Notes: generated from the letters alone by a model not told the origin. Numbered from the stretch's first letter, positions 27,369 to 36,723 are shown. The stretch: DNA of 64,000 bases from Crocinitomicaceae bacterium (GCA_024643545.1 JAHEMR010000012.1:40332-104331), one strand, 5' to 3'. Numbers and translations: made by a program.

Positions 27369-27382
27369 CGCAAAAAAAAGTC

Positions 27383-28120
27383 ATGGTAAATTGGTTGGAA
27401 CGAACGGAATTATTGTTTTCGAAAGAACAAATGGACCGTTTGAAAAATGCACATGTGTTAATTGTTGGACTTGGAGGAATCGGTTCCTTCGCGGGAGAAT
27501 TCATCGCACGTGCTGGAATTGGAAAGATGACCATCATTGATGGTGATGTTTTTGATCCGACAAATAAAAACCGCCAGTTGACAGCACTTGATAGTACGAT
27601 TGGTATCAACAAGGCTGTTGTTTTAGCTCAACGAATTAGAGACATCAATCCAGAAATTCAACTCAACATTGTCGAAGAGTTTGTCCTTCCAGAACGCGTT
27701 TGGGAATTGTTGGACGAACATCAACCAGATTATGTCATGGATTGCATTGATTCTGTAACGCCAAAATTAGAATGGTTGATTGCCTGCAAGCGCAAAAAAG
27801 TGAAAATCATCAGTCACATGGGTGCGGGTGGAAAAACCGATCCCAGCAAAATTAAAGTGACGAATATTCAACATGTCGCTGGATGTAAACTCGGTGCGCA
27901 CATGAAAAAGCGTTTGAAGAGAAAAAACATTTCCTACCGTGGAATCAAAGCCGTTTATTCAACTGAAATCCAACAAAAGGATTCCTTGAAGATGACCAAT
28001 GGAGCAAATTACAAGAAGTCATTTTATGGAACGATTTCCTACATGCCCGCTTTATTTGGACTCGTAGGAGCGGCAGAAGTGATTCAATTTCTGGCAAATA
28101 ATACCGAGGAAAATGATTAA
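27383..28120 (+). CDS. tcdA: tRNA threonylcarbamoyladenosine dehydratase (ThiF/MoeB fold)
   Basis: E1-like ATP-dependent enzyme that cyclises t6A to ct6A in tRNA. The nucleotide loop GLGGIGS is at residues 29-35, the adenylation residues are in DPTNKNRQLTAL, and DCIDSVTPKLEWLIAC and SHMGAGGKTDPSKIKV match the CsdL/TcdA subgroup rather than MoeB or ThiF, which carry zinc-binding CxxC pairs absent here. At 245 aa it is close to the usual 250-270. No CsdA/CsdE sulfur carrier is adjacent. Confidence 0.88.
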   Translation: MVNWLERTELLFSKEQMDRLKNAHVLIVGLGGIGSFAGEFIARAGIGKMTIIDGDVFDPTNKNRQLTALDSTIGINKAVVLAQRIRDINPEIQLNIVEEFVLPERVWELLDEHQPDYVMDCIDSVTPKLEWLIACKRKKVKIISHMGAGGKTDPSKIKVTNIQHVAGCKLGAHMKKRLKRKNISYRGIKAVYSTEIQQKDSLKMTNGANYKKSFYGTISYMPALFGLVGAAEVIQFLANNTEEND

Positions 28121-28175
28121 AACTCATCGAATTTTCGTACTTTCCCTTCGCTAAATCATTAATTCATTCAACAAC

Positions 28176-30179
28176 ATGAAAAAAACTACTTTATTTATTG
28201 CATCTGTATTGTTGTGCAGCACTTCGTTTGCACAATTATTTTCAGATAATTTTGATTCGTACGCTCCAGGTTCCTTTTTAGGTCCGCAATCTGCGTCATG
28301 GTCCACTTGGAGTGGAACAGAAGGAGCAACGGAAGATGTAACGATTACCAATAACAATGCAAATTCAGCTCCGAATTCCATATTTCTAGCATCTACTGCT
28401 ACTGCTGGAGGTCCACAAGATGTGGTATTGAAATTTGGTCAGGTCTATAATAGCGGAATTTTTACTCTACAAGCCGATTTTAACATCAATGCCGGTAAAA
28501 ATGCTTATTTCAATATGCAGGGTGCTGCAACTTTAGGACAAATTTGGGCATTGAACGTAAATATGGATGCCAATCAAGTGTTAATTGACGATGGAACAAC
28601 GCCAAATCTTGCTGTTGGTTCTTACACGGATGCAACCTGGTTTACCTTGAAAATTGAAGCAAATCTAACATTACATGTGTGGAAAGCATATGTGAATGGT
28701 GTACTGATCGGTACTTGGTTAAATGGGGTTAACTCCGTAGCGGCTGCAGACTTTTATCCGGTACAAAACAGCGCGTTCTACATGGATAACGTGAGCTTTG
28801 ATCACCAGACTTATACCTTGCCAAATTTGAATGCCATGATTGCTAGTGTAAACATGGGTGGAGAAATTGCAGGACAAAACGTAACACCAACTGTAAAAGT
28901 ATTAAACGCTGGAGCAACGGCGATTACGTCGTTTGATGTGAATTTATCCTACAATAGCCAAAACTTCCCTTTCTCGGTAACGGGTGTGAACATTGCAAGT
29001 ATTGGAACATACACAGTCAACATGCCTGCGAACATCTTGGCTGCTGGAAATCAATCATACACAGCTACGATTTCGAATATCAACGGTGGAAATGATGACA
29101 TCGCTGGGGACAATACATTAACTGGTCAAATCGACCCAGTTGTTCCTGCAGTTGGGAAAATGGTTGTCGGTGAGGAAGCAACAGGGACTTGGTGTCAATG
29201 GTGTCCTCGTGGTGCTGTTTTCATGGACTTATTTGAAACAAAATACGACCAATATTGGGCAGGGATTGCTGTACACAATGCTGATCCAATGACTGTTACG
29301 GAATACGATGCTGGAATGGGTGGATTAATTAGTGGCTATCCAAGTGCAGTTGTTGACCGCTTAACAGATGTGGATCCTTCTGGAATGACACCTGATTTCT
29401 TTACACGCTTGCAGACTGCTCCAGTGGCAACAATTTTAAATGGTGCAACATGGGACGCAACAACACGCGTTTTGAATGTTTCTGTTACATCTAATTTCTC
29501 CATGACTGCAAATAGCAATTACAAAGCAGCTTGTGTGTTGACAGAAGACGAAGTTACTGGTACAGGTGCTGGTTGGAGTCAGTCAAATGCATACGCTGGT
29601 GGAAACAATGGTGTTATGGGTGGATTTGAAGCACTTTCTAATCCTGTTCCTGCGGCAACCATGGTGTACAATCACGTTGCTCGTGCAATTTCACCTAGCT
29701 TTAATGGAATGCCGAACAGTTATCCAGCAACTGTAAATGCGGGAGAATCATACACGATGAACGTAAGCTTTACTTTACCGGCTGATTGGGATGAAACAAA
29801 AATCAATATCATTGGAATGATCATCGATCCAACTGGAAAAATTGAAAACGCAGGACGTGCAACCATCGCTGAAGCAGTGACAAATGGTTACGTAGCTGGT
29901 TTGACTGAAATGCCGGTAACGGATTTAACACAAGTGATGACGGTTTATCCAAATCCAGCTTCAACAGCGGCAACCGTAAATCTTCACATTGCTCAAGCGT
30001 CAAACATTTCCATGAAATTGGTTGATTTCGCTGGGAAGGTAATGAGTGAGAAAGCGTATGGTTCTGTTGAGGGTGACTATCAAATTAATGTGAATACTAG
30101 CAACTTCAAAGCTGGTGTTTACTTTGTTGAATTGACGGTAAACGGACAAACAACTTCGAAAAAATTGATCATCGAATAA
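28176..30179 (+). CDS. Secreted Omp28-related protein with T9SS sorting domain
   Basis: A 667-residue exported protein. The signal peptide (KKTTLFIASVLLCSTSFAQ) is followed by an N-terminal beta-sandwich region (residues about 20-210, lectin/LamG-like), then an Ig-like stretch, then an Omp28/thioredoxin-like domain starting EEATGTWCQWCPRG with Cys340 and Cys343 as a CxxC pair. The last about 80 residues form the T9SS type A sorting domain (VYPNPASTAATV ... GVYFVELTVNGQTTSKKLIIE, quoted in parts). It is probably anchored at or released from the cell surface. Function beyond a possible redox or binding role is unknown. A terminator follows. Confidence 0.85.
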   Translation: MKKTTLFIASVLLCSTSFAQLFSDNFDSYAPGSFLGPQSASWSTWSGTEGATEDVTITNNNANSAPNSIFLASTATAGGPQDVVLKFGQVYNSGIFTLQADFNINAGKNAYFNMQGAATLGQIWALNVNMDANQVLIDDGTTPNLAVGSYTDATWFTLKIEANLTLHVWKAYVNGVLIGTWLNGVNSVAAADFYPVQNSAFYMDNVSFDHQTYTLPNLNAMIASVNMGGEIAGQNVTPTVKVLNAGATAITSFDVNLSYNSQNFPFSVTGVNIASIGTYTVNMPANILAAGNQSYTATISNINGGNDDIAGDNTLTGQIDPVVPAVGKMVVGEEATGTWCQWCPRGAVFMDLFETKYDQYWAGIAVHNADPMTVTEYDAGMGGLISGYPSAVVDRLTDVDPSGMTPDFFTRLQTAPVATILNGATWDATTRVLNVSVTSNFSMTANSNYKAACVLTEDEVTGTGAGWSQSNAYAGGNNGVMGGFEALSNPVPAATMVYNHVARAISPSFNGMPNSYPATVNAGESYTMNVSFTLPADWDETKINIIGMIIDPTGKIENAGRATIAEAVTNGYVAGLTEMPVTDLTQVMTVYPNPASTAATVNLHIAQASNISMKLVDFAGKVMSEKAYGSVEGDYQINVNTSNFKAGVYFVELTVNGQTTSKKLIIE

Positions 30180-30201
30180 GGTCAAGAAAGAATAAATTAG
30201 G

Positions 30202-30232
30202 AAAAGGACTGCTGAAAAGTGGTCCTTTTTTT
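30202..30232 (+). terminator. Rho-independent terminator after the Omp28-like gene
   Basis: Arms AAAAGGAC / GTCCTTTT followed by further T residues; it overlaps the purK stop region, so it may act on both converging transcripts. Confidence 0.75.
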
Positions 30233-31373
30233 ATGCGATGACGCGAATGCTTTCTTGGACTTTCTTTGTCTTTTCGCGGACTTCATCCATGTTTGAACCA
30301 GTGATGGTGACATGTCCCATTTTGCGGAAAGACTTCGTGATTTCTTTCCCGTAGATGTGTGGATAAACGCCAGGTATAGCGAGAATTTCCTTCAGTCCCT
30401 CGTAAATCGCTGGACCTTCAAATCCTTTTTCTCCCACCAAGTTGATCATCGATCCGCATTGGATAAGGGAAGTATCTCCCAAAGGCAAGTTCAAAATGGC
30501 ACGTAAATGCTGCGCAAATTGTGAAGTGTGGCAAATTTCGATCGTGTGGTGTCCGCTATTGTGTGGACGTGGAGCGATTTCGTTGACCAATAAACTACCA
30601 TCGTTCGTTAAAAAGAATTCCACAGCGAGCAATCCAACCATATCTAGTTTTTGGATGATGTCTTTTGCGATTTCGTCCGCTTGCTGTTCAACGTTTGCGT
30701 CGACATCCGCAGGCGAGAATAAGAATTCCACCAAATTCGCTTCTGGATTGAATTCACATTCTACGCAGGGAAAGGTCGTCATTTCGCCATTTTCATTGCG
30801 GGCAACGATGACCGAAAGTTCTTTTTGAAAAGGAATTTTATTTTCGATGATGCTTGGAGCCTCAAAGGACTCACGTGCATCCGCTTCGGATTTCAAGATG
30901 TTTACTCCTTTTCCATCGTAACCACCTGTGCGTAGCTTATGCACAATTGGATAACTCGCTTTCGAAAGTAAGTCCGTACGGTTTTCAATGAGCGAAAATG
31001 GAGCCGTTGGAATGTGTTGGTCGGTATAAAATTGTTTTTGCAATCCTTTGTCGCGAATGATGCGCAGGACACGTGGCTGTGGATACACTTTCACACCTTC
31101 GTTTTCAAGTGCTTCCAAGGCTTCGATGGAAACGTTTTCAATTTCAACGGTGATGAGGTCTTTGTCCTTACCGAAGGCATATACGGCATCAAAATCCGTA
31201 ATGGATCCCCACGTGAAGGAATGTGCAAGTTGTGCACACGGAGCAGAAGAATCGCTGTCCATCATATGTAGCTGAACATTCAAGTTTGTTGCCTCTTGAA
31301 TGAGCATGCGTCCGAGTTGTCCACCACCAAGAACACCGACTTTCATTTTATTACCGTACCAAATTGCTTCCAT
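30231..31373 (-). CDS. purK: N5-carboxyaminoimidazole ribonucleotide synthase
   Basis: ATP-grasp enzyme of purine synthesis making N5-CAIR from AIR and bicarbonate. The opening MKVGVLGGGQLGRML, the ATP-grasp loop KLRTGGYDGKGVNIL and the C-terminal VNEIAPRPHNSGHHTIE are diagnostic. Two starts are possible: ATG 31373 (adds EAIWYGNK; promoter box TATCTTTG ends 4 nt upstream) and ATG 31346 (MKVGVLGG). I list the first because related proteins often have a short aromatic N-terminal lead. Length is 380 aa. It is divergent from hpt; purE is not in the window. Confidence 0.93.
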   Translation of the reverse strand: MEAIWYGNKMKVGVLGGGQLGRMLIQEATNLNVQLHMMDSDSSAPCAQLAHSFTWGSITDFDAVYAFGKDKDLITVEIENVSIEALEALENEGVKVYPQPRVLRIIRDKGLQKQFYTDQHIPTAPFSLIENRTDLLSKASYPIVHKLRTGGYDGKGVNILKSEADARESFEAPSIIENKIPFQKELSVIVARNENGEMTTFPCVECEFNPEANLVEFLFSPADVDANVEQQADEIAKDIIQKLDMVGLLAVEFFLTNDGSLLVNEIAPRPHNSGHHTIEICHTSQFAQHLRAILNLPLGDTSLIQCGSMINLVGEKGFEGPAIYEGLKEILAIPGVYPHIYGKEITKSFRKMGHVTITGSNMDEVREKTKKVQESIRVIA

Positions 31374-31377
31374 GCAA

Positions 31378-31385
31378 CAAAGATA
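31378..31385 (-). promoter_or_regulatory. -7 box TATCTTTG before purK
   Basis: TATCTTTG on the minus strand ends 4 nt before the ATG at 31373 and 31 nt before the ATG at 31346. Confidence 0.5.
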
Positions 31386-31445
31386 CAGCAAGGAAATTAA
31401 ACCAATGGAATTCAAAGAAAATTTTCAATTACGTCTGCAAAATCG

Positions 31446-31453
31446 TACCTTTG
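31446..31453 (+). promoter_or_regulatory. -7 box TACCTTTG before hpt
   Basis: TACCTTTG with TTTTC 19 bp upstream (31422-31426), a one-mismatch -33 element. It drives the hpt-adk-obg-PAP2-crcB run with a leader of about 4 nt. Confidence 0.6.
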
Positions 31454-31460
31454 CATTCAT

Positions 31461-32000
31461 ATGAAAGATGTGCGCACCATTCATGACAAACAATTTCAAT
31501 CCTACATCAGTGCAGCGGAAATTCAATCCGTAGTCGAAAGATTAGCACAGGAATTGGAAAAGGACTACCACGGAAAAAATGTGATTTTCTTATCCATTTT
31601 GAATGGTTCCTTTATGTTTACAGCGGATTTAATGAAGTGCATCGAGTCCAATGTGGAAATTTCATTCGTGAAAGTAAGTTCGTATCAAGGAACAAGTACA
31701 ACGGGACGCGTAGATGAATTAATCGGATTGAATGCGGATTTGAAACACAAATCAGTGGTGATTTTAGAAGACATTGTCGACACTGGAATTACCATTGATA
31801 AGGTTTTGACTTTATTGAGAACGCAGGACGTCGAATCCATAGAAATATGCACTTTGTTGTTTAAACCAGAGGCATATTTGGGGAAAAACAAACCGAAATA
31901 CATCGGCTTGGAGATTCCGAATAAATTTGTTGTAGGCTATGGTCTAGATTACAACGAATTAGGTAGAAATTTAAAAGAGATTTATCAATTAATAGACTGA
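31461..32000 (+). CDS. hpt: Hypoxanthine phosphoribosyltransferase
   Basis: Purine salvage enzyme joining hypoxanthine or guanine to PRPP. The PRPP-binding motif VVILEDIVDTGIT (residues about 97-109) and the C-terminal GYGLDYNELGRNL are typical; ILNGSFMFTADLM carries the flexible-loop region. At 179 aa it has normal length. It is first gene of a purine/GTPase operon: adk starts 3 bp after the stop. Confidence 0.95.
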   Translation: MKDVRTIHDKQFQSYISAAEIQSVVERLAQELEKDYHGKNVIFLSILNGSFMFTADLMKCIESNVEISFVKVSSYQGTSTTGRVDELIGLNADLKHKSVVILEDIVDTGITIDKVLTLLRTQDVESIEICTLLFKPEAYLGKNKPKYIGLEIPNKFVVGYGLDYNELGRNLKEIYQLID

Positions 32001-32003
32001 CAT

Positions 32004-32576
32004 ATGTTAAACATTGTACTATTTGGACCTCCAGGAGCAGGAAAAGGAACGCAATCGGAACGTTTGATTGAAAAATATGGATTGGTTCACCTTTCGACAG
32101 GAGATATTTTCCGTGCAAATATTAAAGGTGAAACCGAACTTGGAACATTAGCGAAAAGTTACATGGATCAAGGGCAATTAGTACCAGATTCGGTAACGAT
32201 TGATATGTTGCGTTCAGAAGTGGTAAAACATGAGTCCCCACGAGGATTCATCTTTGATGGATTTCCGCGTACAAATGCGCAAGCGGAGGCCTTAGATGTG
32301 TTTTTAAATGAATTAGGAACAGGTATCAGCGTGATGTTGGCACTAGAAGTAGAAGAGAATGAGTTAAAAACGCGTTTGTTGAAACGTGCAGAAGTGAGTG
32401 GAAGAGCAGACGATGCAAATCCAGAGGTGATTGAAAAAAGAATCCATGTTTACAATCAAGAAACAGCTCCTGTAAAATCGTTTTATCACGCTCAAAATAA
32501 GTTTATATCCATCAATGGAATTGGAAGTATTGATGAAATTACTAACCGTTTGTTTCAAGAAATTGATTCAATTTAA
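32004..32576 (+). CDS. adk: Adenylate kinase (short-lid type)
   Basis: Interconverts AMP, ADP and ATP. The P-loop GPPGAGKGT is at residues 8-16, STGDIFRANIK binds AMP and GFIFDGFPRTNAQAEAL holds the second AMP motif. The lid is short (RAEVSGRADDANPEVI), which explains the 190 aa length. The gene lies 3 bp after hpt and 9 bp before obg. Confidence 0.97.
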   Translation: MLNIVLFGPPGAGKGTQSERLIEKYGLVHLSTGDIFRANIKGETELGTLAKSYMDQGQLVPDSVTIDMLRSEVVKHESPRGFIFDGFPRTNAQAEALDVFLNELGTGISVMLALEVEENELKTRLLKRAEVSGRADDANPEVIEKRIHVYNQETAPVKSFYHAQNKFISINGIGSIDEITNRLFQEIDSI

Positions 32577-32585
32577 AGCCTAACA

Positions 32586-33587
32586 ATGGCATCTGACAAT
32601 TTCGTTGATTACGTAAAAATCCACTGTACTTCCGGTAACGGAGGTGGAGGTTCTACACACTTTCGCCGTGAAAAATACATCCCTAAAGGTGGTCCTGATG
32701 GGGGAGATGGTGGACGTGGTGGACACATCTACTTGCGTGGAAATAAACAACTGTGGACGTTACTTCACTTGAAATTTCACAAACACGTGAAAGCTGGACA
32801 CGGCGCTCACGGTGCTGGGAACTTGAAAACAGGTTCACAAGGTGAAGATAAATACATTGATGTTCCGTTGGGAACGTTAGCCAAAGATGGCGAAACAGGT
32901 GAGGTACTATTCGAAATCACACAGGATGGCGAAACGGTCATCATTCAGCCAGGTGGAAAAGGTGGAATGGGGAATAATAATTTCAAATCTCCAACCAACC
33001 AAACACCGCGTTATGCGCAGCCAGGAGAATCTGGACAAGAAGGATGGAAGATTTTGGAGATGAAACTCCTTGCGGATGTCGGACTAGTTGGATTTCCAAA
33101 TGCTGGAAAAAGCACCTTGCTTTCAGTAGTAACTGAAGCAAAACCAGAAATTGGCGATTATGCGTTTACGACGCTGCGTCCAAATTTAGGAATCGTTTCC
33201 TACCGTGATCACCGTTCATTTGTTATGGCGGATATCCCGGGAATCATTGAAGGAGCGCACGAAGGAAAAGGACTTGGACTTCGCTTTTTGCGTCACATTG
33301 AACGAAATTCCTTGTTGTTGTTCATGATTCCAGCGGATAGTGACGACATTCGAAAAGAATACGGCATTCTCTTAAATGAGTTGAAACAATACAATCCTGA
33401 ATTACTGCACAAAGAACGTTTGTTAGCGATCACGAAAAGTGATATGTTGGACGATGTAATGATTTCGCAAATGAAAAAGGACATTCCTGAGATTCCATAT
33501 GTATTCATTTCATCTGTAGCTCAAAAAGGAATTGTTGAGTTGAAGGATTTGATTTGGAAGCACTTAACGAATGATCTCCCAGCTTAA
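32586..33587 (+). CDS. obg: GTPase Obg/CgtA
   Basis: Ribosome-associated GTPase required for 50S maturation and stress control. The N-terminal glycine-rich Obg fold (residues 1-158; [13 protein letters not shown]) is followed by the G domain: G1 GFPNAGKST at 169-177, G3 [17 protein letters not shown]4 TKSD, G5 SSVAQKG. It lacks the variable C-terminal domain, as in most Bacteroidota (333 aa). The stop overlaps the next gene by 17 bp. Confidence 0.97.
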   Translation: MASDNFVDYVKIHCTSGNGGGGSTHFRREKYIPKGGPDGGDGGRGGHIYLRGNKQLWTLLHLKFHKHVKAGHGAHGAGNLKTGSQGEDKYIDVPLGTLAKDGETGEVLFEITQDGETVIIQPGGKGGMGNNNFKSPTNQTPRYAQPGESGQEGWKILEMKLLADVGLVGFPNAGKSTLLSVVTEAKPEIGDYAFTTLRPNLGIVSYRDHRSFVMADIPGIIEGAHEGKGLGLRFLRHIERNSLLLFMIPADSDDIRKEYGILLNELKQYNPELLHKERLLAITKSDMLDDVMISQMKKDIPEIPYVFISSVAQKGIVELKDLIWKHLTNDLPA

Positions 33588-34158
33588 TTCTTGGGATGAA
33601 CAATTCGTGTTGTGGGTTAACGCACAGCACAATGGATTCCTTGATCAACTGATGTGGGGACTTTCGTCGAAGTGGCTGATTTTACCGATACTGATTGGGC
33701 TGATTTTCATCTTGAGGAAGCAGCAACGAAACGGGAAGGAAATCGGAATGCTCCTACTTTTTGGTGCGTTAATGATTGTAGCCTGCGATGTGATTTCTAC
33801 GCAATTATTCAAGGAAGTTTTTCACCGTTTTCGTCCTTCGCATAATTTAGCAATTGCGGAGCAACTTCATTACCATTTATTCAGTGATGGCTCGCCATAT
33901 CTTGGTGGGAAATATGGATTTGTTTCTTCCCACGCTGCAAACTTTGCTGGATTCGCGGTGTTTTTCTGGCCTTTCTTTCACAAAACTTGGATGAAGGCTG
34001 TCATTGTTTCCATCGTATTTTTGGTTATCTACAGCCGCATGTATTTAGGCGTTCACTATTTCACGGATGTATTTGTCGGAGCGCTGCTCGGAATGGCTAT
34101 TGCGTATGGAATGCGTCGCTTTGTGTTGAGTCGTTTTGTTAAAATCACAAAGGAATGA
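33571..34158 (+). CDS. PAP2-family membrane phosphatase
   Basis: A 195-residue integral membrane phosphatase, possibly acting on undecaprenyl pyrophosphate or phosphatidate. The three PAP2 motifs are seen as [16 protein letters not shown] and [13 protein letters not shown], the last two holding the catalytic His residues. About six membrane helices are predicted. The gene begins 17 bp inside obg and ends in a 4 bp ATGA overlap with crcB, so translational coupling is likely. Confidence 0.88.
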   Translation: MISQLNSWDEQFVLWVNAQHNGFLDQLMWGLSSKWLILPILIGLIFILRKQQRNGKEIGMLLLFGALMIVACDVISTQLFKEVFHRFRPSHNLAIAEQLHYHLFSDGSPYLGGKYGFVSSHAANFAGFAVFFWPFFHKTWMKAVIVSIVFLVIYSRMYLGVHYFTDVFVGALLGMAIAYGMRRFVLSRFVKITKE

Positions 34159-34511
34159 ATTGGATTTTAGTCTTTATCGGCGGAGGAATCGGAAGCATCG
34201 CGCGTTTCGGCATGAGCAAAGCAATGCCATATCAAAATGGATTCCCGTGGGCAACCTTCTGGAGTAACTTACTCGCGTGTTTGGTGTTCGCATTAGTGCT
34301 GTATTTCAGTACGAAGTTGCCAAAAACAGAATGGATTCAACCCTTACTGCTCGCAGGATTCTGCGGTGGATTCAGTACCTTCAGTACCTTTTCCTACGAG
34401 AATTTTCAATTGCTTTCCAATGGACATTACAGCATCTTCGCCTTGAATGTGTTGGTTTCTTTGTTAGCTGGAATCGCTGTTTTTGCGGTGGTGGTTCGCT
34501 TAAACGCTTAG
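34155..34511 (+). CDS. crcB: Fluoride ion channel FluC/CrcB
   Basis: Dual-topology fluoride exporter. A 118-residue protein with four membrane helices and family motifs GGGIGSIARFGMSKA at the N-terminus, FWSNLLAC and GFCGGFSTFSTFSYE (residues about 70-84), which contains the Na+ and fluoride-track residues. It is single-copy here, so it would act as a homodimer. It is the last gene of the hpt operon; no fluoride riboswitch is seen as it has no leader of its own. Confidence 0.93.
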   Translation: MNWILVFIGGGIGSIARFGMSKAMPYQNGFPWATFWSNLLACLVFALVLYFSTKLPKTEWIQPLLLAGFCGGFSTFSTFSYENFQLLSNGHYSIFALNVLVSLLAGIAVFAVVVRLNA

Positions 34512-34763
34512 GAATCAATAGTTAAATAGTTGTGTTGCTTTGATTATTAGTTAAATAATTGCTATTTTCGTTTAACTAATTCAGATTACAAAGATAAATT
34601 ACACATTCCTTATGTACATCTTTTAGTAATTTACATATTTATTATTTCTGTTTCACGCAAGGCAACTTTGATAATAAAAGTGTTAGGGATTAACAAAATG
34701 TAATCTTATCTTATAATTTAAGTTTTAATAAACCAAAAAACTATTCATTTAACTTGAAACGCT
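34512..34763. other. AT-rich intergenic interval with an inverted repeat
   Basis: No gene is visible in these 252 bp. Arms ATTAGTTAAA (34546-34555) and TTTAACTAAT (34571-34580) form a perfect 10 bp inverted repeat with a 15 nt loop 35 bp after crcB. There is no following T-run, so it is a weak terminator candidate or a binding site. No TAnnTTTG box was found before the next gene. Confidence 0.5.
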
Positions 34764-35903
34764 ATGAGAATACTTTTCAATTTCTTTCTATTATTCAGTT
34801 TGTTCGTTAAGGCTCAAGCACAACCTTGCCCAAATGTTGCTATTGGGGTTTCTTTGGAATTTGTCAGTTGTGCAACTTGTTCTAATGGTAGCGCAACGAT
34901 TACAGTTTTAGGTGGAAACGCACCCTACATGTACAACATCAATAATGGATTAATTCCCTGGGTAAGTAGTCCGACTTTCAATAATTTATCAATGGGTACT
35001 TATACGGTTGAAATTTATGACACCAATTCTTGTTACAATGTGGTTAGTTTTGCAATTATGGATTCAACTTCGAGTGAATGTCTAGGATTTTCAGGAGTCG
35101 TAAATACTACTGATTGTACGACTGCTGCAATATGTGATGGCAGTGCAGAAGTTTCTTTTTTCAGTGGAAATGGACAGGCTGATTTCGAATGGTGGTACAA
35201 TCAAACTATTGTGAATACAGACACTGTAGCAACAGGTCTATGCCCCGGATTTTATGCGCTTCATGTATGGGACGGTCAAGGATGCCATAGTCAGACTGCA
35301 GTAGAAATTGATTATGTGAGTGGTGGCATCAACAATGTCGTTGTAGCTGGTAATCCAACTGCAGGCTTGAGTTCCCTTTCTACGGAATGGATCAATAGTT
35401 GCGCAATTGATTTGAGCAGCTTAGACACCGCATACTTAGTTTCAGCAAACTACGGAAACACTACTGCTACGCAAGATTCATTGTATACTGTGTGGTACCT
35501 TTCAGATACTTCGGGAGCATCTATGCAAATTGACTACATCTACTACTATCCGTCAAGTTTAGGGGCAATAAACCTAATTTTGGCTGTTTATTGTCCATTT
35601 AAATCTAATCCGGAGTTTTATAATATTGTAAGTACCTTTAATCCGAATCAAGCTAACGTTGAATCTATTGAATTCCTTCATTATTTTATTTACCCCAACC
35701 CAGCAAAAGATTTGATCACCATTGAAAATAGCTCCAATGATGATTTTAAAGCACTTGAGCTATTTGACTATACTGGAAAGTTGATTAAGCGATTTGAACC
35801 TAAGAACACAACTTTACAGCTAACGGATTTATCACCAGGTATCTATTTACTTAAAATTTCTACAGCGCAAGGCAGCTTTTGTGAAAGAATACGTTTAGAG
35901 TAA
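34764..35903 (+). CDS. Secreted T9SS cargo protein with SprB-like repeats
   Basis: A 379-residue exported protein. The signal peptide (RILFNFFLLFSLFVKAQAQ) is followed by Cys-rich beta repeats resembling the SprB/T9SS adhesin repeat: CATCSNGSATITVLGGNAPYMYNI, quoted in part as NGSATITVLGGNAPY, and NLSMGTYTVEIYDTNSC. Another partial copy is AICDGSAEVSFFSGNG ... PGFYALHVWDGQGC. The C-terminal T9SS type A sorting domain starts IYPNPAKDLITIEN and ends GIYLLKISTAQGSFCERIRL. Likely a surface adhesin or structural protein; the partner is unknown. A decayed second sorting-domain end follows directly. Confidence 0.8.
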   Translation: MRILFNFFLLFSLFVKAQAQPCPNVAIGVSLEFVSCATCSNGSATITVLGGNAPYMYNINNGLIPWVSSPTFNNLSMGTYTVEIYDTNSCYNVVSFAIMDSTSSECLGFSGVVNTTDCTTAAICDGSAEVSFFSGNGQADFEWWYNQTIVNTDTVATGLCPGFYALHVWDGQGCHSQTAVEIDYVSGGINNVVVAGNPTAGLSSLSTEWINSCAIDLSSLDTAYLVSANYGNTTATQDSLYTVWYLSDTSGASMQIDYIYYYPSSLGAINLILAVYCPFKSNPEFYNIVSTFNPNQANVESIEFLHYFIYPNPAKDLITIENSSNDDFKALELFDYTGKLIKRFEPKNTTLQLTDLSPGIYLLKISTAQGSFCERIRLE

Positions 35904-35914
35904 AAGTTCAAAAA

Positions 35915-36022
35915 AGTACCGATCAGCTTCACTTGTGCACAGATCTCGGTACAGGGATGTATGTGCTTGAAATAGCGAGTCGAATTGGAGCCTTCAGCCG
36001 ACAAAAACTGATGATTTTTTAA
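35915..36022 (+). pseudogene. Remnant of a T9SS sorting domain
   Basis: An open stretch of 35 codons before a stop reads LHLCTDLGTGMYVLEIAS followed by RIGAFSRQKLMIF. This is the terminal strand pattern of a T9SS type A domain (GMYVLEI ... G.FSRQKLMI), but with no gene body, signal peptide or start. It lies 12 bp after an intact cargo gene and overlaps the SDR stop by 4 bp. I read it as the tail of a deleted cargo gene. Confidence 0.65.
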
Positions 36023-36723
36023 ATCCGTAAGGTCGACAAGCCACCATCGATTCCGATGATTTGTCCAGTTACCCAAGATGCTTTGTCGGAAAGTAAAAAT
36101 GCAGCATAGTTTGCCATGTCTTCCACTGTTCCTACACGTTTCATTGGATGACGCAGTCCATTTGCTTCTTTCTTTTGATCGGAGTTCAATAGGTTTTGCG
36201 CCAAAGGTGTATCCGTCAGTGATGGTGCAATGCAATTCACGCGAATCGTCGGCGCTAATTCTGCTGCTAACGATTTGGTGAGTCCCTCAATTGCTGCTTT
36301 GGATACGGAAACCTGTGTGTGGAAATTCAATCCCTGACTCGCAGCAATCGAACTAAATAATAAGATGGATGGCGTTACACCAGTTTTTAGTCGGGTCAAA
36401 TTTCCTTGAATGCATTTGATGGCCCCTAATACTTGTAAATCAAAGTCCTCTTGGAATTGTGTGCTGGAAATGCGTGCGAACGGCTTCAGTGAAATGGCTC
36501 CCGGACAATAAACGATTCCGTCTAAACGATCGGGCAGGAAGGAAAAGTCCAACGTTTCTGAGCGGACATCCAGCTGTTGGTAATGGATTCCAACTAGAAG
36601 ATCCGCATGTGCTTTCGTGAAATATGTTCCAAATACTTGGTGTCCTTCGGCGTGTAATGTTTTTGCAAGTTCAAGTCCGATTCCAGACGACGCACCTACG
36701 ATGAAATAGTTTTTCGTTTCCAT
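36019..36723 (-). CDS. SDR-family oxidoreductase-like protein lacking the catalytic Tyr
   Basis: A 234-residue short-chain dehydrogenase fold. The NAD(P)-binding GASSGIG is at residues 10-16, the structural motif region reads CPGAIS instead of NNAG, the catalytic Ser is at 124/125 and Lys142 is in SVSK. The position four before the Lys, normally the catalytic Tyr, is Val138. The C-terminus (RVNCIAPSLTDTPLA, ITGQIIGIDGG-like) is otherwise typical. The start at 36723 (METKNYFIVGAS) was chosen over an upstream ATG because it begins at the first beta strand. Its reaction is unknown; it may be a non-canonical or non-catalytic member. Confidence 0.85.
   Translation of the reverse strand: METKNYFIVGASSGIGLELAKTLHAEGHQVFGTYFTKAHADLLVGIHYQQLDVRSETLDFSFLPDRLDGIVYCPGAISLKPFARISSTQFQEDFDLQVLGAIKCIQGNLTRLKTGVTPSILLFSSIAASQGLNFHTQVSVSKAAIEGLTKSLAAELAPTIRVNCIAPSLTDTPLAQNLLNSDQKKEANGLRHPMKRVGTVEDMANYAAFLLSDKASWVTGQIIGIDGGLSTLRI

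Noticed and set aside
34546..34580. Terminator for the hpt-crcB operon
   Set aside because: The stem is A/T only and no T-run follows, so it is listed only as an inverted repeat.
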